A DNA stretch of 64,000 bases from positions 62,001-126,000 of the forward strand of contig JAFEAT010000005.1 in NCBI GenBank assembly GCA_018266255.1. Direction: 5' to 3'. Below are positions 37,101 through 44,912 of this stretch, piece by piece. How positions within the stretch are numbered: the first letter of the stretch is position 1; every line of letters starts with the position of its first letter. Source of the stretch: Cyanobacteria bacterium SZAS-4. Its GTDB lineage: Bacteria > Cyanobacteriota > Vampirovibrionia > Obscuribacterales > Obscuribacteraceae. Made by a program: the position numbers and the translations under genes. The notes beneath the pieces were generated by a model. It saw only the letters and a program-made list of their open reading frames with translations. It was not told where the DNA came from and made no database searches.

Positions 37101-39960
37101 AGAGCTCGAAGGCGGTCTGGAAGATTTGGCTGGCACGAAGACTCTACAAGGAATCATCGATTGGATTTGCAAAACTCCAGCTGGCGCTCCACAAGAGAAA
37201 TCGCCAACCCACAACGGTAATGGCAATGGAAACGGCAACGGTTACGCCACGGCTCACGGCAACGGAAACGGCAATGGCAACGGTCACAACGGAAATGGCA
37301 ACGGACACGGTCCGGAAAACGGGAAGGGTCAACTTCTCCATCTGCCCACGCTGAGCAACAACGGCGGAAACGGCCACAACGGAAACGGCAACGGAAACGG
37401 ACACGGTGGATTGCACCTGGTCACCGAAGCAGCTCAAGAACTCGTCTCAGGCGGATTGCTAAGACGCGGTCTGGTTCAGTCATACAAATTGCCTGCGCTG
37501 GAAGCGAAGAAACCCCAGCTTTCTGGTGTGGTGCTCATCGCCGCTGATGCTGCCGGTTACGCCAAAGCAGTATCGGCTGCACTCTCGAAACACAGTCAAA
37601 AGGTAGTGCTTCTTGCTAAAGGCAAAGGCGCCGATGTCGCAGTCTCCGACTTCCACAACCTGGAAGAACTGACTGCGGCTGTGCAAACGGTGAAGAAAGA
37701 GCACGGCGAAATCGCAGCGTTCATCGACCTGCGCGCATTCGATGTGACTGCTGATGCTAAGGACGTCAAAGTTCTGAGCCAACTGTTTGCGATCGCAAAA
37801 GCGCTCGAAGTTGACTTCAATCCTAAACATGCAGACAACAAAAAGCAGTTCATCGCAGCCGCAAGAATCGATGGGCAGTTCGGTCTCACCGAAAGCGTGA
37901 CCTTCTCTCCATTGCAAGCCGGACTTGTTGGATTGATGAAATCACTCGCCAAAGAATGGACTCAATCAAACTGCAAAGCGATCGATTTCTCTGCGAAACT
38001 ATCGCCTGAAGCAGTGGCAGAAATCCTGGTCAAGGAACTCGCCAACAAAGACCCTTATGTTGAAACAGGCTACGACGACAAACATCGCTATGCGATTGAA
38101 AGTTTCGCAGTCAGTTTGGACAACGCTGAGCGAAACAGTATCAAGCTCGACTCCTCCAAAGTCGTTTTGATCACTGGTGGCGCTCGTGGTATCACCGCTG
38201 AACTGGCCCTCGAGTTGGCCGGCAAATATCAACCCAAGTTGATTCTCGTCGGTCGCTTGCCTGAGCCTCCAGCGGCAGAAGCAGCGGCTACACTGGGTCT
38301 CGAATCAACCAAAGATATCAAAGCTGCAATCATGGAGCAGCTCAAAGCAGAAGGCAAACCAGTAAACATTGCCGCTGTTGAAACCGTATATCAGAAACTG
38401 CTGAAAGAACGAGAAGTCAGAGACACACTAAATGAACTGAAGAAGCTTGGTTCAGTGGTTGAGTATCACTCCCTCGACGTTCGCGACGCTAAGACATTCG
38501 GCGATTTGATCGCAGACATCTACAAGCGTCACGGCAATATCGATGGCGTCATCAACGGTGCAGGAATCATCGAAGATGGTTTCACAAAAGACAAAACGAT
38601 CGAATCATTCGAAAAAGTTGTGAGCACCAAGATCGACAGCAGCTTCATCCTCAGTGAAAAGCTCAACCTCGATACACTTCAATTCATCTTCTTGTTCTCT
38701 TCAATCGTCGGTCGCACTGGCAACGCCGGTCAGACAGATTATGTTGCAGCGAACGAAACAGTGAACAAACTAGCTAAGGTTCTGGACAAGAAAACCAAAG
38801 CCCGCGTCGCTTCAATTCTGTGGGGACCGTGGAAAGGTGGCATGGCACAACCAGAGCTAGAGCAAATCTTCGCTAAATATGGTTGGGCAATGATCGATGC
38901 TTCCGCCGGTCGCTCATACTTTATTGAAGAACTCGAACTCGGTAAGAAAGGCGATGTGGAAGTGCTACTGGTAGCAGAGTTGCTTGGCGACGCTGCACTG
39001 CCTGCGCCGGCTGGACCTCGTCTCTATCAATCGACTCCATCGATTGTCGAGCCAGGCAGCTTCCAATTTGCTTTCGAACTGAACCCTGAGCATGACCTCT
39101 ATTTGAACGACCACACTTTCGACGGCATTCCTGTAATGCCGATGGCATTCGCTCTCGAAATGATGGCTGAAGCTGTGACCGCTGCCTATCCTGGTTATAG
39201 CGTTCGCAAGGTGCACAGAATGGACATTCCATCTGGAATCGTTTTCGATGCACCGACAAAGCAGATCACGGTTGTGACTGAAGAAGTTAGCCGCTCTGAA
39301 ATGGGCGTGAAAGTGAAAGTTGCGTTGAATACAGGTGCTCCACTGAAGCGCACCAACTTCAAAGCAATGATGGAGTTGTCCAAAACTGACTCGGGTGAAA
39401 CTCAACGCCTGGAGGCTTGCCCACCAGATGTAGTGGCACACTTCACTGATAAGAGCGAACTGACTGTAATTTCAGACCAGGTAGAAGAGACACCATCGCC
39501 TAAAGATATCTACGGCAATTGGCTCTTCCACGGACCGATCTTCCAGGGCATCAGAGACATCCACGCGCTGGGCAGCAGCGGCATTCTCGGCACCGTGCAA
39601 GCAGCTGAAGAGACAACCTGCTTCTCCGAAACCAACGGCGATAAGTGGATCATCGACCCAGTTCTCTTCGATAGCTCGATGCAACTGGCTGGTGTGTGGG
39701 CTCGCCACAACCTCGACATCACAGTGCTGCCGACTGGATTCCGCACCCTACACATTCTGGGCAAAATCCAGAGCGGTGAAGAACTCTTCGGACGCATCTT
39801 CATCAACCCAGGTGCAACCGCAAGAGAACTTACCTGCGAACTAGCCATCTATCGCAAAAACGGCGAAATGGTGATGCTGGTTGAAGGTCTGGGCGGCGTC
39901 GGCAGCAAGTCATTGAACAGACTCGCCAGCCAGGCTAGCCCGTTGGGTACGACTAAATGA
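31174..39960 (+). CDS. PUFA-synthase-like megasynthase: NMO/PfaD-like x2 - KS - AT - ACP - KR - DH
   Basis: This is a 2928-residue type I fatty-acid/polyketide synthase. Residues about 1-260 and 355-640 are two flavin TIM-barrel-like units of the nitronate monooxygenase/PfaD type (AGADAVIAKGHEAGG; IFEGKECGGHVGPRAS). The KS starts near 725, with Cys915 in DAACASSL, HGTGT and GHTKAAAG. The AT starts near 1295, with FPGQGSQ and GHSYGEY (Ser1400). A Pro/Gln-rich linker leads to one ACP with the PUFA-type LGIDSIKRVEIL (Ser1956), then an Asn-Gly linker (about 2010-2080). The KR starts near 2329 (TGGARGI, then TDYVAAN). The DH has HTFDGIPVMP (His2647). PfaD-like barrels usually act as the trans enoyl reductase, so reduction may be in cis here. 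I chose the ATG at 31174 with GAGG upstream, not the TTG at 31126. It overlaps the next gene by four bases (ATGA). Confidence 0.9.
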   Translation: MSSFGIIAINHVALGLSGVAENKRQENFESYLADAAIAAAAIRSGDMGVLNLELLNLEDSNNREAVAQVLVALVNSGEGMSGIKYDAGQDASVEKLLALVESKLQDRQLTAVLTNLPAKLEDAKKKVKALHKRKLQVVAETVSIEEALIAQEAGADAVIAKGHEAGGRVGDETSFVLLQQFAQQVKIPFYAQGGIGVHTAAAAYVAGAVGAVLDSQLLFSKESSLPLELKQKIANLDGTETSIVAVGEQHYRLYAKAASAIEQCTNAQGSVLANIANYNRELRALDRVWNFGQDICFAADFGQKYSTVAGIAQAIKASVREHVKLAAEKQPLKEGSPLAVSHGTTYPIVQGAMTRVSDTADFAYSVSKDGGLPFLALALMRKNECDVLVSETKEKLGPLAWGVGILGFVPQQLRQEQMEVVSKYRPPFALIAGGRPDQAKALEDMGIKTYLHVPSPMLLESFIEMGSKRFIFEGKECGGHVGPRASFTLWEAMIDRILGSLGPRDDASLYHVLFAGGVHDAISSAMVSAMAATLAARGVRVGALMGTAYLFTKEAVETGAIVEKFQQAAIECNKTVLLETGPGHAIRCINSPYKKIFDDKRQELTLKNTSRDEIREELELMNLGRLRIASKGLTRKANVSKEDTIAELKDQSKTNTNLETLPAEKQWADGMYMIGQVASMHDSVCTIADLHKTVSNSGAEIIDSIAAKELTTATVESDSKIASEAIAIVGMACLFPKANDLETYWENILSKVDTITEVPIDQWDWRNYYDPNPLARDKIHSKWGGFLQDLKFDPTKYGIPPSSLASIDPMQVLLLEVTRAAIEDAGYAQRGFDREKTSVVLANAGHGPITALYSLRSMLGWKLNDLSDSAKSELQEALPEWTEDSFPGYLGNVAAGRVANRFDLGGVNFSIDAACASSLAALHVGIGELRNKQSDVVFLAAADTHNQPGDYLSFSKTHAFSGQGRCRTFDVTADGIVISEGIAMLVLKRLSDAERDGDRIYATIKGIGGSSDGRDLSLTAPRPAGQMLALTRAYEDAGVSPTSVTLVEAHGTGTVAGDRAEIEALKTVFERHGAPKRGCAVGSVKTMIGHTKAAAGLASLIKVAKALHHKVLPPTMGVTQPNPSCDFENSPFYINSETRPWINTGDDVRRAGVSAFGFGGTNFHAVVEEYVPTTASSPQAATYSWPSELFLLHGKNRLELMKSLESVADIVKRASKSEESVNLREVAQTAYLRQLERHTDAKAQELCLAIVATSAEDLLDKISRAKSDMLNANCTEIKDPRGIYFVDLEQKPEVAKGKVAFLFPGQGSQSVDMLRELATQFPEIRDTLEQASKVLSDKFSQSLNSLVYPPPAFTDEEKTAQSAALTNTHVAQPAIGAADLGMLKLLRSFGLAPDMVAGHSYGEYVALHAAGVFEEDELFKISEVRGRLLSERNGGGKGTMAAVSGQVEQVSTLLRETPGVTLANINSPKQCVVAGEETAIQNALEAFKKHGVVAKLIPVSQAFHSSHMKHAQAPLEKALSSIPLLEPALPVYCNTDSEIYAKSSVVSRLTKHIVEPVDFAKQLQKMYADGARLFVEVGPGAVLSGLTEATLAQTEGNKVVVVSSGRGGVTSFLHCLAILAANGQKIDIGRFFSARTKAFEAAKKFGRSLSTNESPRSRALMYLVNSANIKRVGEAAPVKPPVKSVTAGATPVAPPAVAPAASASNSASPKVTPAQAAPAAAKQSQIASQPVQVTKPQGSSQSETRNPTASSMNTSKPAEQQRRNQTEAARTPAPTPQPVPVTMPQQVLMPAAVSGKNVDQVMLQFQQTMLQMTNSFLQTQQQVMLAYLQNKSGFAAPMQYQPAPQALPPMPMQDYNYLQAPAQQYAPAPAPAALEPAQQQVPATQLLNTLSQVEASAVVPAPVEAAAEVVAEEAAPQDDPQTLVNGLLEIVSQRTGYPIDMLDPTLDLEADLGIDSIKRVEILNSFRKLLPEQKQLELEGGLEDLAGTKTLQGIIDWICKTPAGAPQEKSPTHNGNGNGNGNGYATAHGNGNGNGNGHNGNGNGHGPENGKGQLLHLPTLSNNGGNGHNGNGNGNGHGGLHLVTEAAQELVSGGLLRRGLVQSYKLPALEAKKPQLSGVVLIAADAAGYAKAVSAALSKHSQKVVLLAKGKGADVAVSDFHNLEELTAAVQTVKKEHGEIAAFIDLRAFDVTADAKDVKVLSQLFAIAKALEVDFNPKHADNKKQFIAAARIDGQFGLTESVTFSPLQAGLVGLMKSLAKEWTQSNCKAIDFSAKLSPEAVAEILVKELANKDPYVETGYDDKHRYAIESFAVSLDNAERNSIKLDSSKVVLITGGARGITAELALELAGKYQPKLILVGRLPEPPAAEAAATLGLESTKDIKAAIMEQLKAEGKPVNIAAVETVYQKLLKEREVRDTLNELKKLGSVVEYHSLDVRDAKTFGDLIADIYKRHGNIDGVINGAGIIEDGFTKDKTIESFEKVVSTKIDSSFILSEKLNLDTLQFIFLFSSIVGRTGNAGQTDYVAANETVNKLAKVLDKKTKARVASILWGPWKGGMAQPELEQIFAKYGWAMIDASAGRSYFIEELELGKKGDVEVLLVAELLGDAALPAPAGPRLYQSTPSIVEPGSFQFAFELNPEHDLYLNDHTFDGIPVMPMAFALEMMAEAVTAAYPGYSVRKVHRMDIPSGIVFDAPTKQITVVTEEVSRSEMGVKVKVALNTGAPLKRTNFKAMMELSKTDSGETQRLEACPPDVVAHFTDKSELTVISDQVEETPSPKDIYGNWLFHGPIFQGIRDIHALGSSGILGTVQAAEETTCFSETNGDKWIIDPVLFDSSMQLAGVWARHNLDITVLPTGFRTLHILGKIQSGEELFGRIFINPGATARELTCELAIYRKNGEMVMLVEGLGGVGSKSLNRLASQASPLGTTK
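37203..37407 (+). repeat. Asn-Gly(-His) repeat linker inside the megasynthase
   Basis: About 68 residues after the ACP consist largely of Asn-Gly pairs with occasional His, encoded by an imprecise six-base AACGGN/AATGGC repeat. A short non-repeat part (KGQLLHLPTLS) lies inside. It is a flexible tether between the ACP and the KR. The third-base variation argues for protein-level selection. Confidence 0.85.
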
Positions 39961-42900
39961 AACCGGCAGGAAGGCCAGCGGACAGCACGCAAGCCTCCAG
40001 TCCAGTGAACAAGATTGCGATCGTCGGAATGTCGTGCCTTTTTCCTGGCGCGGCCAATCTGCAGCAGTTCTGGACCAACATCGTCAACGGTTTCGATGCC
40101 ACCAGGGATGCCACCGCTGAAGAATGGAATCCCGACAAGTTCTACAATCAAAATCCAACTTCGTTCGAGCAAATTTATTGCAAACGCGGAGGATTTATTA
40201 CAGAGCTGGCAGACTTCGACCCGCTCAAATACGGCGTTATGCCTAACAGCATCTCGGGTTCAGATCCTGACCAATTGCTTGCCCTTCGTGTCGCGACCGA
40301 AGCACTTGCCGATGCGGGATACAACAACAAACAATATGACGGCAATCGCGCCGAAGTGATTTTGGGACGCACATCTGCGCCCGGCGCCGGCAGCATGAAC
40401 ATGATTCAGCACGGTGAAACGATCAAGCAGGTGATCGAAGTAATCACAGCGCTGCATCCCGAGTACACGCAAGAGCAGATTACTCTGCTTGAACAGGGAT
40501 TGAAATCTTCGCTCAACAACTGCAGTTCTGACACGATACCAGCGGTGATGCCAAATATTCTTGCGGGCAGAATCGCCGGACGCCTCGGATTTAAAGGCAA
40601 GAGCACTGTTCTAGACAGCGCTTGCGCATCTTCACTGATTGCTATCGAAATGGCTGTTAACGATCTAATCGCGGGCTCATGCGACCTGGCGCTGGCCGGC
40701 GGCATACACGTCAATGCCTTTGCCGTTTTCTATCAAATGTTCTGCGGTCTTGGTGCACTTTCAAAACAAGAAAAGATACGCCCTTACGATGACAAAGCTG
40801 ACGGAACACTCCTGGGCGAGGGTCTGGGAATGGTGGTTCTGAAGCGCTACGAAGATGCCATCGCCCATGGTGACAGAATCTATGCGGTAATCACCGGGAT
40901 CGGCAGCTCTAGCGACGGTCAGGGAACGAGCATGCTCGCGCCTTCAGTCGATGGAGAGGCGCTTGCACTAAAGCGTGCATACGAAATGTCTGGCGTCTCA
41001 CCATCCACAATCGGCTTGCTTGAAGGGCACGGCACCGGCACACCATCAGGTGACGCAGCCGAAATTCAAGCGATCCAAAAAGTGTTCGGTGAAAGCGAAG
41101 CAGGAAATGCCTGGTGCGCAATCGGCTCAGTAAAATCGATGATTGGACACACTCAGGCAGCCAGTGGTGTTGCCGGTTTGATCAAGACGGCTCTGGCGCT
41201 TTACCATAGAATTTTGCCACCGACTTTGAACGTCGATACACCAACGTCACAAATCGATTGGCAAAAATCACCTTGCTACATCAACTCAAAAACACGAACT
41301 TGGATCCACTCGAAAACTCCAAACACAATTCCTTTAGAAGAGAGAGGCAAGTGGGAAGAGTACAGCTCGCCAAGGCGAGCAGCAGTGAGCGCCTTCGGCT
41401 TCGGCGGTGTCAATGCTCATACGATTTTGGAAGAGCACGATGACGGCTACGAAAACGAAACAGAAAGTCTTCTCCTTGAGTGGGAAACAGAACTGTGTTT
41501 GTTCGTGGGCAAGACGCATGAAGACTTGCTCTCCCATCTGACCGCGGTGCAAACATATCTAATCAACAATCCAGCTCAACCTTTGCGCAACGTGGCATAC
41601 GCTCTTGCAACTAGAGCTCGCAAGATGCAGGGAGAAAAGCAGACAGTCGCCATAGTCGCATCCACAATTGCTGATCTCAAAAACAAAATCGATGACGTGT
41701 TGACGGCATTGCACGACAACAAATCGCCTCAACTGGCAGATGTTTATTACACCAAAGATAAAACGGTCGGTGCGGGCAAACTGGCATTCGTTATGCCTGG
41801 GCTGGGTGCGGCTTATCCAAATATGCTGCAAGACCTCTGCTTCCACTTCCCAGAAGTGCGCATTGTTTTTGACTACATTGATTTGCTCGCCATTCATTGT
41901 CAGAGCGACTTCATGCCAAGCCGCAGAATTTTCCCACGAGGCGATCAATCACAAGAATCGATCGCCTCGCTTGCAGCGATGGACTCGGCCGTCGTCAACG
42001 TGCTGATGGCAGAATGGGCGCTGTACACAGTTTTGCAGAACGTCGGTGTGAATGCCGATGCTTTATTGGGATGCAGCACGGGAGAGTTTGCCACGCTGCC
42101 GATGAGCGGCGCCGTCAATATTTTGGATGTGGCACCACTTTTCTATCGCTTGAGCACGAACGTAGCCAAATCTGTTTCCAAAGAGAAACTGGCGAACCTG
42201 CGCTCTATCATGCTCGTCGCCGACTACGACAGCTTCAAAGAAGTCATCAAAGGCATCGACGATCTGTACTTGAGCGCTGCACTTTGCCCGTCACAAACGA
42301 TGCTTTCCGGTTCGAAAGAAGCTGTTGCAGAGGCGATGAAAAAGCTGACCGATGCAGGCTTCGAACCACAACCGTTACCGATGGCGATTCCGTACCACAC
42401 ACCACTCGTGGAAGGCATGGTCGATCCTAACAACAAAGAAGTGCAGGACATGGAGCTTGGTTTGCCACAGACTCCGATCTGGTCATGTTCGCGAATGGAT
42501 AAATATCCAGCCGACACTAAAGCAATCAGACAGATTACAACGAAGCTCTTCACTCAGCCCATCATGCTGAAGAAGACGATTGAAGCGATGTACGCAGACG
42601 GCGTCACAATGTTCGTCGAAGTGGGACCTAAGGGTGTGCTCACTCCGTTGATTGGAGACACATTGCAAGACAAAGAGCATCTTGCGGTGGCTTCCAACAC
42701 CTCGTACAACTCAGCGGTCACGCAGATCAATCATTGCCTTGGCGAACTTGCAGCGCACGGCGTCGACATGCAGTTAGACTACTTGTTCGCGCGACGCGCG
42801 CCTGAATTCATTGAATTCGACGAAGTGCCAAAACCAAAAGCACGCCAGTCGGTTCGTTTGGATTTGAAATATCCGAGACTATCATTGCCGGAAGAGGTAG

Positions 42901-44912
42901 CGAAACAGTTGCGGGTTGAGCATCAAATCACCGCAGCAAGGAATAGCGAAAACCTGGAATTGCGCCAGGGGCAGACTTTGAGTCCGGATGACGACATCGA
43001 GAGACATGCGGATTATACTGACGAGCAAGAGCTTCAAGCTCAGGAGCAGCCACTGGATGTGGTGCAAACTTATTTGACTGGCATGGCAGAATTTCACAAC
43101 AACTTGATGGGCATGCAAGAAGAAGTGATGCGCGCTTATTTGCTCGCACAGCAACAAGAAGCAGCATTCGAGAGCCCTGACACACAATTTGAACAGACTG
43201 CGGAAATGTATGCGAGTTCGTCGCCTGCATTGCCACCGTTCCTTCGAACCGGGTTGATCAAATGCGAAGTAACGGATCAACAATCCGATGCAGAGTTGTT
43301 CATCACTCTGGACAGTCACAGATACTTATTGGATCATGCTATCGGCGGAAATGTATCATCGGCGATGCCCGACCCAGAACGAGTCTACCTGCTACCACTT
43401 ACTGTTGCGCTCGAAGCGATGAGCGAAATAGCGAGTTTGATGATTCCAGGTCGACCAGTCGTAAGTGTCAGCACAGTCAGAGCTGCTCGCAGAATACGCG
43501 TGGGTCGTGAGGGATGTGTGCTCAGACTGAGAGCGCAGAAAGTCGAAGATTACACCTACGAAGCGAGCATCGATCAGGTCGGCTCCGAGCAGTTTAACGG
43601 ACCATCAATGTCGTGTCGCGTGGAGTTTTCCGAACAATATCCAGCAGCTCCAACGTTGCAAAAGAACTCGGTGCAAACTCGAGCCGCAACATTGCATCCT
43701 ACTGAACTCTATCAACCCAAGACGATGTTCCACGGACCGAGAATGCAATCGGTAGTCGCGCTCGATGCCGTCGGTAAGCGCTGCAGCAGTGGATTCGTAG
43801 CAGCTCGCCCCGCCTACGATTGGTTTCCTGGTGACGACGATCCAAAATTTCTAATCGATCCACTTTTGCTGGACAATTCAACGCAAATTGTCCTGTTCCA
43901 CTTGTTTGAAGACAATGAAGATGTGAGTGCGCTTCTGCCTTTCCTTGTCGAAAAGCTCGAACTCTTCACGGATCTGTCGAGTCTGCGCGGCACTTTCAAA
44001 GTGTCAGCCAATCTCAATTCCATTACGTCGAGAGGAACTGAAGGCGATGTCAGCATCGTCGACAACAACGACATGGTGCTGGCGAAGTTTACCGGCATCA
44101 GCAGTAGAAGAATCATCCTGAGCGAGAGCTGGAAAGAATACATTGCTCAACCGCAATCGACATTCCTGTCAGACACCATGCCCTACATAGAAGCGGCACT
44201 GGGGCGTTCGGACCACTGGAGCAATGCGATTCTACAGTCAGGTGAGTTGCCTACAGATGAATCGACGCTGACATGGTGTCTGGACTATGTGTTGCACGCT
44301 AGCGAAAGACAAGAATACCTGGCGCTGACAAACTTGCCACGGAAACGCGAATGGTTTTGCGGCAGAATCGCAGCCAAAGAAGCTGTCCGCCGACTGTTGA
44401 AAGCAAGCCACAATCTGCACGTTTGCTCGGCTGACGTCATCGTCACAACCAACGAACTCGGACAGCCGTTCGCCACCGGTAAGTGGATTGAGATTGTCGG
44501 TGCTGAACCATACCTGTCGATCAGTCACAAGGCAGGCATCGCGGTTGCGATTGCGGCTCACAGACAGACATCGCGCGGAGTCGGCATAGACGTTGAAGTA
44601 ATCGAACCGAAAGAAAATGGATTCGAGACTCTGGCATTCCTTCCAGAAGAAATTTCCGAACTGCAAAAAGCAGTTGGTGCGAATAAAGACAAACTTGTAA
44701 TTCAGTTTTGGTCTGCTAAAGAAGCGGTTGGAAAAGCGCTTGGATTGGGACTATCAGCCAACCCTCGTTCATTGAAAGCACATCTGCTCGAAGAACGAGA
44801 AGACGAAACACGTTTCCTCGTGTCAGCTCAATCAGCCGGTCCATTTCTAGTGCATTGCCTGACGCAAGACAAAACAGTCATTGCAGTGACAAACTTAAAC
44901 GCAGGCGACTGA
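39957..44912 (+). CDS. megasynthase subunit 2: KS - AT - DH-like - phosphopantetheinyl transferase
   Basis: This 1651-residue protein has four parts. The KS (about 18-500) keeps the active Cys223 (DSACASSL), His358 (GHGTGTPSGD) and GHTQAASG, so it is not a chain-length factor that has lost its Cys. An AT-like domain (about 600-960) has FVMPGLGAAYP and GCSTGEF, where Ser707 sits in GCS rather than the usual GHS. A hot-dog DH-like domain (about 1110-1390) has LLDHAIGG (His1127) and DPLLLDN, but the spacing of HxxxGxxxxP is broken. The C-terminal 230 residues are an Sfp-type phosphopantetheinyl transferase with GIDVE (Asp1545) and WSAKEA (W1585-E1589). It presumably primes the ACP of the first synthase. 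Translation is coupled by the ATGA overlap. The pair covers the PfaA, PfaB, PfaC, PfaD and PfaE functions on two chains. Confidence 0.88.
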   Translation: MKPAGRPADSTQASSPVNKIAIVGMSCLFPGAANLQQFWTNIVNGFDATRDATAEEWNPDKFYNQNPTSFEQIYCKRGGFITELADFDPLKYGVMPNSISGSDPDQLLALRVATEALADAGYNNKQYDGNRAEVILGRTSAPGAGSMNMIQHGETIKQVIEVITALHPEYTQEQITLLEQGLKSSLNNCSSDTIPAVMPNILAGRIAGRLGFKGKSTVLDSACASSLIAIEMAVNDLIAGSCDLALAGGIHVNAFAVFYQMFCGLGALSKQEKIRPYDDKADGTLLGEGLGMVVLKRYEDAIAHGDRIYAVITGIGSSSDGQGTSMLAPSVDGEALALKRAYEMSGVSPSTIGLLEGHGTGTPSGDAAEIQAIQKVFGESEAGNAWCAIGSVKSMIGHTQAASGVAGLIKTALALYHRILPPTLNVDTPTSQIDWQKSPCYINSKTRTWIHSKTPNTIPLEERGKWEEYSSPRRAAVSAFGFGGVNAHTILEEHDDGYENETESLLLEWETELCLFVGKTHEDLLSHLTAVQTYLINNPAQPLRNVAYALATRARKMQGEKQTVAIVASTIADLKNKIDDVLTALHDNKSPQLADVYYTKDKTVGAGKLAFVMPGLGAAYPNMLQDLCFHFPEVRIVFDYIDLLAIHCQSDFMPSRRIFPRGDQSQESIASLAAMDSAVVNVLMAEWALYTVLQNVGVNADALLGCSTGEFATLPMSGAVNILDVAPLFYRLSTNVAKSVSKEKLANLRSIMLVADYDSFKEVIKGIDDLYLSAALCPSQTMLSGSKEAVAEAMKKLTDAGFEPQPLPMAIPYHTPLVEGMVDPNNKEVQDMELGLPQTPIWSCSRMDKYPADTKAIRQITTKLFTQPIMLKKTIEAMYADGVTMFVEVGPKGVLTPLIGDTLQDKEHLAVASNTSYNSAVTQINHCLGELAAHGVDMQLDYLFARRAPEFIEFDEVPKPKARQSVRLDLKYPRLSLPEEVAKQLRVEHQITAARNSENLELRQGQTLSPDDDIERHADYTDEQELQAQEQPLDVVQTYLTGMAEFHNNLMGMQEEVMRAYLLAQQQEAAFESPDTQFEQTAEMYASSSPALPPFLRTGLIKCEVTDQQSDAELFITLDSHRYLLDHAIGGNVSSAMPDPERVYLLPLTVALEAMSEIASLMIPGRPVVSVSTVRAARRIRVGREGCVLRLRAQKVEDYTYEASIDQVGSEQFNGPSMSCRVEFSEQYPAAPTLQKNSVQTRAATLHPTELYQPKTMFHGPRMQSVVALDAVGKRCSSGFVAARPAYDWFPGDDDPKFLIDPLLLDNSTQIVLFHLFEDNEDVSALLPFLVEKLELFTDLSSLRGTFKVSANLNSITSRGTEGDVSIVDNNDMVLAKFTGISSRRIILSESWKEYIAQPQSTFLSDTMPYIEAALGRSDHWSNAILQSGELPTDESTLTWCLDYVLHASERQEYLALTNLPRKREWFCGRIAAKEAVRRLLKASHNLHVCSADVIVTTNELGQPFATGKWIEIVGAEPYLSISHKAGIAVAIAAHRQTSRGVGIDVEVIEPKENGFETLAFLPEEISELQKAVGANKDKLVIQFWSAKEAVGKALGLGLSANPRSLKAHLLEEREDETRFLVSAQSAGPFLVHCLTQDKTVIAVTNLNAGD

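Noticed and set aside
37203..37407. Possible CRISPR or satellite repeat
   Set aside because: The six-base repeat is in frame, has no spacers and encodes an Asn-Gly linker.
39957..41460. KS of megasynthase 2 as a chain-length factor
   Set aside because: PfaC-type partners can carry a KS-like factor without the active Cys, but here Cys223 and both His motifs are intact.
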